A stretch of 64,000 bases of DNA. It comes from Catellatospora sp. IY07-71. Lineage in GTDB: Bacteria; Actinomycetota; Actinomycetes; Mycobacteriales; Micromonosporaceae. How positions within the stretch are numbered: the first letter of the stretch is position 1; each line of letters begins with the position of its first letter. Positions 51,743 through 60,694 of the stretch are shown piece after piece. The position numbers were made by a program, and so were the translations under genes. The notes beneath the pieces are model-generated. The model worked only from the letters and a program-made list of their open reading frames with translations, made no database searches and was not told where the DNA came from. Location of the stretch: the NCBI RefSeq assembly GCF_018326265.1, contig NZ_AP023360.1:4497501-4561500 (forward strand). The letters are read 5' to 3'.

Positions 51743-54013
51743 GTGACCGAGCGCGGGGACCGGCCGCCGCCGCAGGTGGGCCATACCACCGGTCCGCCGG
51801 GCGGGGCGCCGGGCGGACCCGGCCGGGTCACCCGCCAGGCCGTGGCCGAGCCCTGGTGGCGCAGGTTGTGGTCCCGGCAGGCGCTGGTACGCGCCGTGCG
51901 GGCCGCCGTGCTGGTCCCGGCCGTGTTCGCCTTCTGCCTGCTGGTGCTGCGGCTGCCGCAGGTGGCGACCTTCGCGGCGTTCGGCGGCTTCGCGAGCCTG
52001 GTGCTCGCCTCGTTCGGCGGGACCCGGCGCGACCGGGCCGTGGCGCACCTGATGCTGACCGCGGCAGGCGCGGCGCTGATCGTGATCGGCACGCTGGTCA
52101 GCTCCTCCGTGGTCGCCGCGACCGTGGCCACCGCACTGGTCGCGTTCACCTCGTACTTCGCCGCGGTGATCGGGCCCAACGACGCCTCCGGCGCGGCCGC
52201 GGCGATGCTGCCGTACATGCTGGCCGCCTCGGCGGCGGCCCCGGCGCACGTCATCGGACCGCGGGTGAGCGGCTGGGTGCTGGCCACGGTCGTGGGCGGG
52301 ATCGCCGTGGTGCTCACCGCGCCCCGCTCGGCCGGCCGCGAGCTGCGCCAGGCCACGGCGACGCTGGCGAGCGGGCTGGCCGACCTGCTGGAGGCCGGAG
52401 GGCGGCGGGCCGCCCTGCCCGAGTTGCGGGCGGCGGTGTCCGGTGCCACGCATCAGATGATGGCGCTGTTCGTGTCGGCGCCATACCGGCCGAGTGGCCT
52501 GGTCATCGCCGACCAGGCGATGGCGGGCGCGGTCAGCCAGCTGGAGTGGTGCAAGGGCCTGGTCGCCGACGGCATCGAACGCTGCGGCGACCTGCGCGAC
52601 GCGCCGCCGACCCAGCGCGCCCCGCTGGAGGCGTCGGCGCGGGTGCTGCGGCAGGCCGCGGCGGTGCTGCGCGGCGAGGCGGTCGACCCGGACCTGGTCG
52701 CGCTGGAGCAGGCCCGGGTGGACAGCGTGGCGCAGCTGACCCGGCCCGGCCGCGGCGAGGCGGACGACATGGAGCTGGTCGTCGCCTTCTACGGCCAGAC
52801 GACCGCCACCTGCGTGCACTCCTTCGCCACGGACGTGCTCATCGCCACCCGGGGCGCCGACCCGCTCACCGCGGGCAGCAGCCTGCGCCGCTGGTACGGC
52901 CTGGCCAGGCCGGACCGCCCGCCGCTGGCCCGGCTGGTCACCCTGGCCGGCGTGGCGGGCATCGTGCTGCGCAACGCCAACCTGCGCTCGGTGTGGTTCG
53001 TCAACGCCCTGCGCGGCGCGCTGGCGCTGTCCGTCGCCGTGATGATCGTGCAGCTCAGCGACGTGCGCAGCGGGTTCTGGGTGCTGCTGGGCGCGTTGAG
53101 CGTGCTGCGCACCAGCGCCGCGTCCACCGGCACCATGGCGGTCAAGGCGATCCTCGGCACCGCGGCCGGGGTGGCGGTCGGTGCGGCGCTGCTGCCGGCG
53201 CTGGGCAGATCGCCGGAGGCGCACTGGGCGGCGCTGGTGGTGGCGGTGTTCGTGGTCGCGTACGCCCCGGGCGTGCTGCCGGACGTCGCCGGGCAGGCGG
53301 CGTTCACCGTTGTGATCCTGGTGCTCTACAACATCCTCGCGCCCACCGGCTGGACGCTCGGCCTGATCAGGCTCCAGGACGTGGTGATCGGCTGCTCTGT
53401 CAGCCTGGTCGCGGGCCTGCTGGTGTGGCCGCGCGGCGCGGGCGACCTGGTCCGTGACGACGTCGCCGAGCTGTTCCGCGACGGCGGCGTACGCCTGTCC
53501 GAAGCCGTCTCCTGGTCACTGGGGCTGCGCCCGATACCGCCCGCCCCCGCACAGCGCGCCGCCGGAGCCGGCTTCCGCCTCGAGGACGCGCTGCGCGGCT
53601 ACCTCGCCGAACCGGGCTCGAAACGGATGAACCGGCAGGACCTCTGGCGCCTCGTCATCGCCGGCGTCCGCCTCCGCCTCACCGCCGACGCCCTCGACGA
53701 CCTCACCCCGCGCGACGCCTCACCGGACCCGAACTGCGACGCCCTGGTCCGCCACGCCGACGCGCTCGCCGCCTTCTACGCGAGCCTGGCCGACCAGCTC
53801 GGCCGCCCCACCGGTCCGATGCCGCCGCCGCTGACCCCACCCGCGCCGGACCGCAGCGAGGTCTCCGGCGCCCTGCCCGGCGGCACCGCGCCGCAGCGCC
53901 TCCGCCGCCGCTGGGTCGGCGAGCACCTGCGCCACCTGGAACTCCACCTCGCCGACCTGGTGGTCCCCGCCCAGGCGCTGGCCGTGCAACGCCGTCGTCC
54001 CTGGTGGCGCTGA
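51743..54013 (+). CDS. FUSC-family membrane transporter
   Basis: 756 residues from GTG 51743. Two halves, each with a bundle of hydrophobic helices: residues about 50-200 (VLVPAVFAFCLLVLRLP, LIVIGTLVSSSVVAATVATA) and about 410-560 (ALRGALALSVAVMIVQL, GFWVLLGALSVLRTSAASTG, then FTVVILVLYNILAPTGW). This is the fusaric-acid-resistance-like arrangement. Probably exports aromatic acids or toxic compounds. No operon partner. Confidence 0.85.
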   Translation: MTERGDRPPPQVGHTTGPPGGAPGGPGRVTRQAVAEPWWRRLWSRQALVRAVRAAVLVPAVFAFCLLVLRLPQVATFAAFGGFASLVLASFGGTRRDRAVAHLMLTAAGAALIVIGTLVSSSVVAATVATALVAFTSYFAAVIGPNDASGAAAAMLPYMLAASAAAPAHVIGPRVSGWVLATVVGGIAVVLTAPRSAGRELRQATATLASGLADLLEAGGRRAALPELRAAVSGATHQMMALFVSAPYRPSGLVIADQAMAGAVSQLEWCKGLVADGIERCGDLRDAPPTQRAPLEASARVLRQAAAVLRGEAVDPDLVALEQARVDSVAQLTRPGRGEADDMELVVAFYGQTTATCVHSFATDVLIATRGADPLTAGSSLRRWYGLARPDRPPLARLVTLAGVAGIVLRNANLRSVWFVNALRGALALSVAVMIVQLSDVRSGFWVLLGALSVLRTSAASTGTMAVKAILGTAAGVAVGAALLPALGRSPEAHWAALVVAVFVVAYAPGVLPDVAGQAAFTVVILVLYNILAPTGWTLGLIRLQDVVIGCSVSLVAGLLVWPRGAGDLVRDDVAELFRDGGVRLSEAVSWSLGLRPIPPAPAQRAAGAGFRLEDALRGYLAEPGSKRMNRQDLWRLVIAGVRLRLTADALDDLTPRDASPDPNCDALVRHADALAAFYASLADQLGRPTGPMPPPLTPPAPDRSEVSGALPGGTAPQRLRRRWVGEHLRHLELHLADLVVPAQALAVQRRRPWWR

Positions 54014-54067
54014 GCGCGCGGCGTCCGCCGAGGTCGCCCGCGACCGGCCGGAACCGGCGGGCTCTCG

Positions 54068-54163
54068 TCACGGCAGCAGGAGGTATCCGATCGCGACGGC
54101 CGCGAACAGCATGGTCGTCATCGTCGCGACCGCGAGGCGGGCGCGTGGGCTCAACGTCGTCAT
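54068..54163 (-). CDS. 31-residue single-span membrane peptide
   Basis: ATG at 54163 with an excellent ribosome binding site (GGAGGAGATGTG immediately upstream), then one hydrophobic helix (LAVATMTTMLFAAVAIGYLL) and a short basic start (SPRARLA). Too short for normal gene finders. The ribosome binding site and helix support a real small membrane protein. Confidence 0.6.
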   Translation of the reverse strand: MTTLSPRARLAVATMTTMLFAAVAIGYLLLP

Positions 54164-54617
54164 CACATCTCCTCCAGACGGCTGTACGGGTGCTCGCACC
54201 CGGTAAACGCCGCTGGGCACCTCGACGGCGCGCGCCGGTCCGGACGGCGTCCTGCCCCATGCTGCGCCGTTCGTGGTAAGCCGAACCGTCGGCCGTGCCA
54301 CGGCCAGACGTGCGTCCGGTGAACAGGCCGTGCGGAGCACGCTTACGCGGTCCCAGGCAATCCATTTCGGGTGACGAGGGGGCCACCCCGGCGGCGGCCC
54401 GCCGCGTATGAACCGGTGACGGCAACGTCCGGCTTCAGCGCCGAAGCGGACACCCGCCGCGAATTCTGTTACATCCTGCATTCACCTGCGGCGCATTATG
54501 TTTCAGGATTTCGTTGACACCGCAGCGCGGGCCGTGTTGGCTGGCGGGTGCTCATGGCCGCGAGAGGGGCACTCGCGGCCGTTTCCCATGCCACTCGACC
54601 CCTTCGGGAGAGGCTTG
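54164..54617. promoter_or_regulatory. Long intergenic region upstream of the GH3 gene
   Basis: No gene seen in about 450 bp. The part near 54465-54520 is AT-richer (GAATTCTGTTACATCCTG, TTATGTTTCAGG) and contains TTGACA at 54514-54519. A perfect 9-bp stem (GGCCGCGAG / CTCGCGGCC, 54556-54580, 7-nt loop) lies 37 bp before the GH3 start and may be an operator or a leader hairpin. Confidence 0.4.
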
Positions 54618-56519
54618 ATGACGACGACCGTGTCCGCCCCGCCGACCGCCCCCGCGCCGCCCCCGCCGCGCCGCCCCCGCCGCTGGCTGATCGCCGCCGG
54701 GCTGACTCTGGTGCTGCTCGCCGCGGGCGGCGTCTACTGGTTCACCCGCGATGACGGGCAGACCGGAGCGTTCGACCCAGACGCGCCCTATCTGGACGCC
54801 TCCCGCCCGGTCGCCGAGCGCGTCGACGACCTGCTCGGCCGGATGACCCTGGACGAGAAGCTGGGCCAGATGACGCAGGCCGAGCGCAAGGAGGTCGGCG
54901 CGGGGGAGATCACCTCGTACGCCCTGGGCTCCCTGCTGTCCGGCGGCGGCTCCGTGCCGTCCGACAACACGCCGCAGGGCTGGGCCGACATGTACGACGC
55001 GTTCCAGGCCGAGGCCATGGCCACCCGGCTGCGCATCCCGATGATCTACGGGGTGGACGCGGTGCACGGCCACAACAACGTCAAGGGCGCCACCATCTTC
55101 CCGCACAACATCGGCCTGGGCGCCACCCGCGACCCCGGGCTGGTCCGCCGTATCGGCGAGGCTGTCGCGATCGAGGTGACCGCGACCGGGCTGGACTGGG
55201 ACTTCGCGCCATGCCTGTGCGTGGCCCGGGACATCCGCTGGGGCCGCACCTACGAGTCGTTCGGCGAGGACCCGGAGCTGGCCTCGGCGATGACCACCAT
55301 CGTGACCGGCCTGCAGGGAGAGCAGCTCGGCGGCCCGAACTCAGTGCTCGCCACCGCCAAGCATTACATCGGCGACGGCGGCACGAACGGCGGCAAGGAC
55401 CAGGGCGACGCGCAGCTGTCCGAGGAGGAGCTGCGGAAGGTCCACCTGCCGCCGTTCCAGGCCGCGGTCAAGGCCGGCGTCGGCTCGGTGATGATCTCGT
55501 TCAGCTCGTTCAACGGCGTGAAGCTGCACGGCCACCGGCAGCTGATCACCGACGTGCTCAAGGGCGAGCTGGGCTTCACCGGGTTCGTCGTCTCCGACTG
55601 GAACGCCATCGACCAGATCGACGGCGTACGCGACGTGTTCACGCCCGAAGAAGTCAGCGCTGCGGTCAACGCGGGCATCGACATGGTCATGGTGCCCGAG
55701 CGCTGGCGTGAGTTCATCAGCGTGCTGCGCGACGAGGTCAACGCGGGCAGGGTGCCGCTGGACCGGATCGACGACGCGAACCGCCGCATCCTGACCAAGA
55801 AGTTCGAGCTGGGCATGTTCGAGCACCCGATGGCCGACCGCGCACAGTTCGACAAGGTCGGCGCACCGGCTCACCGCGAGCTGGCCCGCCAGGCGGTACG
55901 CCAGTCGCAGGTGCTGCTCAAGAACGACGGCGGCATCCTGCCGCTGAAGAAGGACGCCAAGATCTTCGTGGCCGGGCGCAACGCCGACGACATCGGCAAC
56001 CAGTCCGGCGGCTGGACGCTGACCTGGCAGGGCCAGTCCGGACCGATCACCGACGGCACCACCGTCCTGCAGGGCATCAGGGACGCCGTCGGCACCTCCG
56101 GCAAGGTCACCTTCAGCGCGGACGGCACCGGCGTGCCCGCCGACACCGACGTGGCCGTCGCAGTGATCGGCGAGACCCCCTACGCGGAGTACGAGGGCGA
56201 CCGCCCCGACGGCGTGACCCTGGCCCAGACCGACCTGGACACCCTCACCGAGCTGCGCAAGTCCGGCAAGCCCGTGGTCGTGGTCCTCGTCTCCGGCCGC
56301 CCCGTCGACGTCACCGCCCACCTCCCGCAGTGGCGCGCCCTCCTGGCCGCCTGGCTCCCCGGCACCGAGGGCGCCGGCGTGGCCGACGTCCTCTTCGGCT
56401 CCCACAAACCCACCGGCAAACTCCCCATGTCCTGGCCCGCCACCCCCGACCAGGAACCCGTCAACCACGGCGACCCCAAAACCCCCCTCTTCCCCTACGG
56501 CTTCGGCCTCACCTACTGA
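54618..56519 (+). CDS. GH3 family beta-glucosidase, membrane-anchored
   Basis: 633 residues from ATG 54618. A Pro-rich N-terminus is followed by one transmembrane helix (RWLIAAGLTLVLLAAGGVYW) that acts as signal anchor. Catalytic domain 1 has the family motifs IPMIYGVDAVHGHNNV, ATAKHYIGDGGTNGG and the nucleophile Asp in GFVVSDWNAID. Domain 2 follows (RQSQVLLKNDGGILPLKK) and the C-terminus PLFPYGFGLTY is typical. Hydrolyses terminal beta-glucosides from oligosaccharides outside the membrane. Confidence 0.93.
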   Translation: MTTTVSAPPTAPAPPPPRRPRRWLIAAGLTLVLLAAGGVYWFTRDDGQTGAFDPDAPYLDASRPVAERVDDLLGRMTLDEKLGQMTQAERKEVGAGEITSYALGSLLSGGGSVPSDNTPQGWADMYDAFQAEAMATRLRIPMIYGVDAVHGHNNVKGATIFPHNIGLGATRDPGLVRRIGEAVAIEVTATGLDWDFAPCLCVARDIRWGRTYESFGEDPELASAMTTIVTGLQGEQLGGPNSVLATAKHYIGDGGTNGGKDQGDAQLSEEELRKVHLPPFQAAVKAGVGSVMISFSSFNGVKLHGHRQLITDVLKGELGFTGFVVSDWNAIDQIDGVRDVFTPEEVSAAVNAGIDMVMVPERWREFISVLRDEVNAGRVPLDRIDDANRRILTKKFELGMFEHPMADRAQFDKVGAPAHRELARQAVRQSQVLLKNDGGILPLKKDAKIFVAGRNADDIGNQSGGWTLTWQGQSGPITDGTTVLQGIRDAVGTSGKVTFSADGTGVPADTDVAVAVIGETPYAEYEGDRPDGVTLAQTDLDTLTELRKSGKPVVVVLVSGRPVDVTAHLPQWRALLAAWLPGTEGAGVADVLFGSHKPTGKLPMSWPATPDQEPVNHGDPKTPLFPYGFGLTY

Positions 56520-56533
56520 CCCCCCCACCCCGG

Positions 56534-56602
56534 CGATCTTGCGTGGACTGTGGGTACGACACGCGCTAATCGGGCGTATCGTCAACAGTTCGCGCAAGAT
56601 CG
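56534..56602. repeat. Long imperfect inverted repeat overlapping the AI-2E transporter 3' end
   Basis: CGATCTTGCG (56534-56543) pairs with CGCAAGATCG (56593-56602), and the similarity continues inward (GGACTGT with ACAGTT, TACGAC with GTATCG) to a loop of about 10 nt near 56566. The stop codon of the transporter falls in the loop, so the right arm is translated as its last residues. Confidence 0.75.
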
Positions 56603-57639
56603 TCGGGATCTTCGCCGTCGGGCAGGGCCGGGCTGGGTGGGGGAGCTCGGAGGAGCTGGGCGGTGTGCTGGATTATCGCGGCGACGGGGGCGGCGATCAT
56701 GACGCCGATGATGCCCGCGAGCAGGCCGCCCACGACGGTGGCGAGCAGGATGGTCAGCGGGCGCATGCGCAGCGCGGCGCCGTACGCGAAGGGCTGGAGC
56801 AGCGTCTGCAGCGTGCCGTTGGCCAGGAACACCACGATCGTCATGACCAGTGCGGTCTTCGCGCCGCCCGAGGCCAGCGCGATGAGCACGGCGAACGCCC
56901 CCGCCACCCAGGCCCCCAGGTAGGGCACGTAGTTGCCGAGCAGCGTGATGATCAGCAGCGTGCCGATCAGCGGCACGCCGAGCGCCAGCGCACCGAGCCC
57001 GACCACGGCGGCGTTGAACGCCCCGAGCAGCGTCAGGCCCACCACGTAGCCGCGGATGATCCGGCCGACCTGGTCCATCCAGGCGCGTCCGAGCGGGATC
57101 CACGGCTCCGCTCCGCGGGCCATCCGCGGCCCGTCCTTGAGCGTGAAGAACGTGGTGAACAGGAACACGAACAGGCCGACGAACAGGCTCGCCGTGGTGC
57201 CCGCGAGGTTGCCGAGCGCCGGGCCGATCCCGGAGAGCAGCGTCGAGCTGCGGTCGTCCAGCGAGTCGCGGGCCGACTCGGCGAGCGAGCCCTGCAGGCC
57301 TCTCGACTCCAGCCAGGCGTGCAGGTCCGCCACGGCCTTGTTCATCGCCGCGGTCAGCTCGCTCCACTGGCTGGCCAGGCCGGTGACCACCAGCCACACC
57401 ACGAGGATGCCCAGGGAGATCAGCAGCAGCACGCCCAGCCCGGCGCCGAGGCCGCGCCGGAGCCCACGGCGGGCCAGCGCCTCCACCCCGGGGGACAGCG
57501 CCAGGGACACGCACAGCGCCGCCAGCAGCGCGATGACCAGGGGCTTGAGCAGCAGCATCACGAAGACGCCGATGGCGACGGCGACGGCGATGCCCACCAT
57601 CGCCCACGCCTTCGACCCGGCCGTCCGGAGTGCGTCCAT
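56566..57639 (-). CDS. AI-2E family transporter (YdgG/TqsA-like)
   Basis: 357 residues from ATG 57639. Eight hydrophobic helices in the family order, starting AWAMVGIAVAVAIGVFVMLL and including VGLFVFLFTTFFTLKDGPRM, TLLIITLLGNYVPYLGAWVA and LLATVVGGLLAGIIGVMIAA. These are general small-molecule or ion transporters. The C-terminal DDLARTVDDTPD is encoded by the inverted repeat described separately and is probably not conserved. Confidence 0.9.
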   Translation of the reverse strand: MDALRTAGSKAWAMVGIAVAVAIGVFVMLLLKPLVIALLAALCVSLALSPGVEALARRGLRRGLGAGLGVLLLISLGILVVWLVVTGLASQWSELTAAMNKAVADLHAWLESRGLQGSLAESARDSLDDRSSTLLSGIGPALGNLAGTTASLFVGLFVFLFTTFFTLKDGPRMARGAEPWIPLGRAWMDQVGRIIRGYVVGLTLLGAFNAAVVGLGALALGVPLIGTLLIITLLGNYVPYLGAWVAGAFAVLIALASGGAKTALVMTIVVFLANGTLQTLLQPFAYGAALRMRPLTILLATVVGGLLAGIIGVMIAAPVAAIIQHTAQLLRAPPPSPALPDGEDPDDLARTVDDTPD

Positions 57640-57747
57640 CAGCTCCGCCTTGTCCCTTTAGATCACATTTCATGTTAGGGGACGGGTGGGCCGTTCCGGG
57701 CGATAAGCAGCTGCGACGGGCCACCGCGGGCGGCTACCGTGCGGGCC

Positions 57748-58707
57748 GTGCATGCCCTCTTCGAACCCCCGGTATCCCAGCGGCTCCGCCAGGCGCGGCA
57801 CGTGCTCATCGCGGGCGCGGGCGGCGGCTTCGACGTGTACGCCGGGCTGCCGCTCGCGTTCGCGCTGCGCAACGCGGGCACGCGGGTCACCCTGGCGAGC
57901 TTCGCCGTCAGCGAGCTCGGGCAGCTCGGTCCCGGCGCCTGGCGGCGCACCGGCCTGGCCGCGGTGCGCCCGGACAGTCCGGGCAACGACCGCTACTTTC
58001 CCGAGCGCACGCTCGCCCGATGGCTGGCCGGGCAGGGCCATGATCCCGTCGTGTACGCCTTCGCGCGCACCGGCGTCCGCCCGCTGCGTGCCGCCTACCG
58101 GGCACTGATCGAGTCGCTGGGGATCGACGCGGTGGTGCTCGCCGACGGCGGCACCGACATCCTCATGCGCGGCGACGAGGCCGGGCTCGGCACGCCGGAG
58201 GAGGACATGACCAGCCTCGCCGCCGTCGCCGGCCTCGACGTCCCGGTCAAGCTCGTGGTCAGCCTGGGCTTCGGCATCGACGCCCACCACGGCGTATGCC
58301 ACGCGCACGTGCTGGAGAACCTCGCCGCGCTGCAGCGTGCCGGGGCGTACCTGGGCGCCTTCTCCATTCCGCCGGGCAGCGCGGAGGCGCGCGCCTACGT
58401 GGACGCGGTCGCACACGCGGCGCGGGAGACCCCGCTGCACGCCAGCATCGTGAACACGCAGGTCGCGGCGGCGCTGCGCGGCGAGTTCGGCGACGTGCAC
58501 AGCACCGGCCGCACGGCGGGCACCGAGCTGTTCGTCAACCCGTTGATGGCGATGTACTTCACCGCCGACCTGGACGGGCTGGCCCGGCACGTGCACTATC
58601 TGGACGGCCTGGAGCGGACCCGGACCCCGATGGAGGTGGCGCTGGTCATCGAGGAGTATCGCGACGGCCTGGAGCGCACCCGGGCCCGGCGGCCCCTTCC
58701 GCACTGA
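57748..58707 (+). CDS. DUF1152 protein
   Basis: 319 residues if started at GTG 57748; an in-frame GTG lies at 57739, and no strong ribosome binding site decides between them. Rossmann-like start (HVLIAGAGGGFDVYAGLPLA), then VVLADGGTDILMRGDEAGLG and MTSLAAVAGLDV, the order seen in DUF1152 proteins. Biochemical role unknown. Confidence 0.8.
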   Translation: MHALFEPPVSQRLRQARHVLIAGAGGGFDVYAGLPLAFALRNAGTRVTLASFAVSELGQLGPGAWRRTGLAAVRPDSPGNDRYFPERTLARWLAGQGHDPVVYAFARTGVRPLRAAYRALIESLGIDAVVLADGGTDILMRGDEAGLGTPEEDMTSLAAVAGLDVPVKLVVSLGFGIDAHHGVCHAHVLENLAALQRAGAYLGAFSIPPGSAEARAYVDAVAHAARETPLHASIVNTQVAAALRGEFGDVHSTGRTAGTELFVNPLMAMYFTADLDGLARHVHYLDGLERTRTPMEVALVIEEYRDGLERTRARRPLPH

Positions 58708-58744
58708 GCGGGCGCTTGACCTCAAGCCGGGTTGAGCCGCCAGC

Positions 58745-59158
58745 ATGGACCGCATGACGATCGACCCACGGGCGCACCTGCGGCTGGCGCGCCCGTCGCG
58801 TGACCTGGCCGCCGCCGAGCACTTCTACACCGCCGGGCTCGGGCTGCACGTGCTCTGGCGCGCCACCGCGCAGGCCCCGGGCGAGCACGACCTGGTGATG
58901 GTCGGGCTGCCCGGGGCCGCGTGGCACCTGGAGCTGGTCGGCGGCGCGCAGCTCGCCGCGCCGCCGGCGCCGACGGAGCAGGACCTGCTCGTGCTCTACC
59001 TGGCCGGGCCGGTGGGCGACGCGCTGGTCGCCCGCCTGGTGGGGGCCGGTGGGCGGCGGGTGCCGCAGGGCCCGTACTGGGACCGCTGGGGCGTCACCGT
59101 CGCCGACCCCGACGGCTACCGCGTGGTGCTGTCCACCCGCGCCTGGTCCAACGGCTGA
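58745..59158 (+). CDS. VOC-family (glyoxalase/bleomycin-resistance-like) protein
   Basis: 137 residues (ATG 58745, or 58754). One vicinal-oxygen-chelate repeat pair: LARPSRDLAAAEHFYTAGLG near the start and VADPDGYRVVLSTRAW near the end, with the metal ligands expected at His/Glu positions (WHLELVG). Probably a small-molecule isomerase or binding protein. Its 3' end overlaps the convergent DUF4386 gene by 43 bp. Confidence 0.85.
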   Translation: MDRMTIDPRAHLRLARPSRDLAAAEHFYTAGLGLHVLWRATAQAPGEHDLVMVGLPGAAWHLELVGGAQLAAPPAPTEQDLLVLYLAGPVGDALVARLVGAGGRRVPQGPYWDRWGVTVADPDGYRVVLSTRAWSNG

Positions 59159-59814
59159 CCGGTGCGGCGGACGCCGACGATCAGCAGGTACAGCAGCAGG
59201 CTGAACTCGGCCAGGCTGGTCGGCACCGAGACCACCGTGCGGACCGTCTCCGGCAGGCCGGGCGCCGCGACGAACAGCAGCGGATCGGCCAGCCAGGTGA
59301 CCACGCCGGCGAGCACCAGCACGCCCAGCGCCGTCGGGAACAGCGCCGAACGCATGGCGACGTAGGCCATGGGCAGCAGCCACAGCCCGAACAGGACGCC
59401 GCCGAGCACGTACCCGTGGTGGTGCAGGTCGAGCAGGAGCAGCGCCAGCCCGCTGTCGTACGCCGGATCGGTGGCGACCAGCAGCGCACCGGCGTGGAAC
59501 ACCAGGTTGGCCAGGATGGCCGTGGCGCCGCCCGTGACGAGCACCAGCAGGGCGGTCGCCGCGCGCCGGTGCGTCTCGTGCAGCAGCCGGTGCAGGGTGA
59601 GGCCGAGCAGGATGAACGCGATCGCCATGAGCAGGTCGGCGGCCAGGCCGAGGCGGAACAGCGTCTCGTCGGCGGTGATGTTCGCGGCGGTGGCGGCGGC
59701 GTCGCCGGGCACCCGGACGCGGTCGCGTACGAACAGCTCGGCGAAGCCGCCGAACACGGCCACCGCGAGGTAGCACAGCCCGGCGAGGCGGCCGAGCGTC
59801 TTGGGATCGGACAT
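59116..59814 (-). CDS. DUF4386 membrane protein
   Basis: 232 residues from ATG 59814. Six hydrophobic helices (LAGLCYLAVAVFGGFAELFV, LLMAIAFILLGLTLHRLLHE, TALLVLVTGGATAILANLVF, GVLFGLWLLPMAYVAMRS, ALGVLVLAGVVTWLADPLLF, LLLYLLIVGVRRT). Matches the DUF4386 layout. Function unknown. Confidence 0.85.
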   Translation of the reverse strand: MSDPKTLGRLAGLCYLAVAVFGGFAELFVRDRVRVPGDAAATAANITADETLFRLGLAADLLMAIAFILLGLTLHRLLHETHRRAATALLVLVTGGATAILANLVFHAGALLVATDPAYDSGLALLLLDLHHHGYVLGGVLFGLWLLPMAYVAMRSALFPTALGVLVLAGVVTWLADPLLFVAAPGLPETVRTVVSVPTSLAEFSLLLYLLIVGVRRTGQPLDQARVDSTTR

Positions 59815-59897
59815 GGCGTCTCCTAAGCCCGTCTGCGGGCACGGTGAGGGAAGGCCGCGTGCTCGCGCACACGAACCGGGAGAAGAGGGTGAGCTGC

Positions 59898-60119
59898 CTA
59901 GCCGGCGTCGGGGTACTGGAACACGTCGTCCAGCGGCACCCCGAAGACGCGGGCGATCTGGAACGCCATCTCCAGCGACGGCGAGTATCTGCCCTGCTCG
60001 ATGGCGATCACGGTCTGGCGGGTGACGCCGAGCCGCTCGGCCAGCGCGGCCTGGGTCATGTCGTCGTGCCGGGCGCGCAGGGCGCGGATCGAGTTGGTGA
60101 CCCGGGTGGGCTTAACCAT
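59898..60119 (-). CDS. Small XRE-family regulator
   Basis: 73 residues. Helix-turn-helix TQAALAERLGVTRQTVIAIE (residues about 21-40) with the usual GRYSPSLEMAFQIARVFGVP region, the length and pattern of the Cro/XRE group that pairs with a small membrane protein. It overlaps the membrane protein gene by 8 bp. Twin dyads at 60631 and 60677 are its likely operators, giving autoregulation. Confidence 0.9.
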   Translation of the reverse strand: MVKPTRVTNSIRALRARHDDMTQAALAERLGVTRQTVIAIEQGRYSPSLEMAFQIARVFGVPLDDVFQYPDAG

Positions 60120-60582
60120 GGAACCCCCCGCGGTAGGCGCGGATCTTCACGACCGCACCCCAGGTGGTGCCGACGGCGCCGATGAGGAACAGCGCGTTGC
60201 CGATCCAGAACTGGTCGGCCCGCAGCATCGCGAGCACCAGCACCGCCACCGCGCCGAACCCCGTGATCGCCTGGGCGATGCGGTCGCCGTGCCGGTTGAT
60301 GTCGCGGTCGCGGACGTCCGTCTCCATCCTGGCCTCGCGGGAGACGATCGCCGACATGATCGCCGAGATGATCGAGCCGATGATCGTGGCGACGATGACG
60401 GCGCCGATCGACCAGAGCATCGGCCCGGCCCAGGCGACCTCGCGGGCGGGCTGGCGCAGCAGCCGGGGGATCACCACGGCGAGATACCCCAGCGTGCTGA
60501 CCGGCACGAGGATCGCGGCCAGCCAGGTGTTGCGCTCCTCGAACGTCATGGGCACGCGATCGGAGTCGGCCTCGGGGGTCAT
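60112..60582 (-). CDS. Membrane protein co-transcribed with the XRE regulator
   Basis: 156 residues. Four hydrophobic helices (LAAILVPVSTLGYLAVVIP, PMLWSIGAVIVATIIGSIIS, ITGFGAVAVLVLAMLRAD, IGNALFLIGAVGTTWGAVV). Such XRE-plus-membrane-protein pairs are common; the mechanism is unknown. First gene of the pair; promoter and operators lie directly upstream. Confidence 0.8.
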   Translation of the reverse strand: MTPEADSDRVPMTFEERNTWLAAILVPVSTLGYLAVVIPRLLRQPAREVAWAGPMLWSIGAVIVATIIGSIISAIMSAIVSREARMETDVRDRDINRHGDRIAQAITGFGAVAVLVLAMLRADQFWIGNALFLIGAVGTTWGAVVKIRAYRGGFHG

Positions 60583-60630
60583 GACGGCATCCTCTCGCGC
60601 GGGGCGGGCGGCGGATCACGCACCCGCCCA

Positions 60631-60694
60631 TGTAAAGAATTGTTGACACTCTGACGGTAGGCCGCCCGCCGGGCCATGTCAAGAATTGTTTACA
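60631..60694. promoter_or_regulatory. Twin operator sites for the XRE pair
   Basis: TGTAAAGAATTGTTGACA at 60631-60648 and TGTCAAGAATTGTTTACA at 60677-60694, 46 bp apart, agree at 16 of 18 positions and are each approximate palindromes. They lie 49 and 95 bp upstream of the membrane-protein/XRE operon. The second overlaps the 3' end of the phosphodiesterase gene. These are the most AT-rich bases in the area. Confidence 0.7.
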
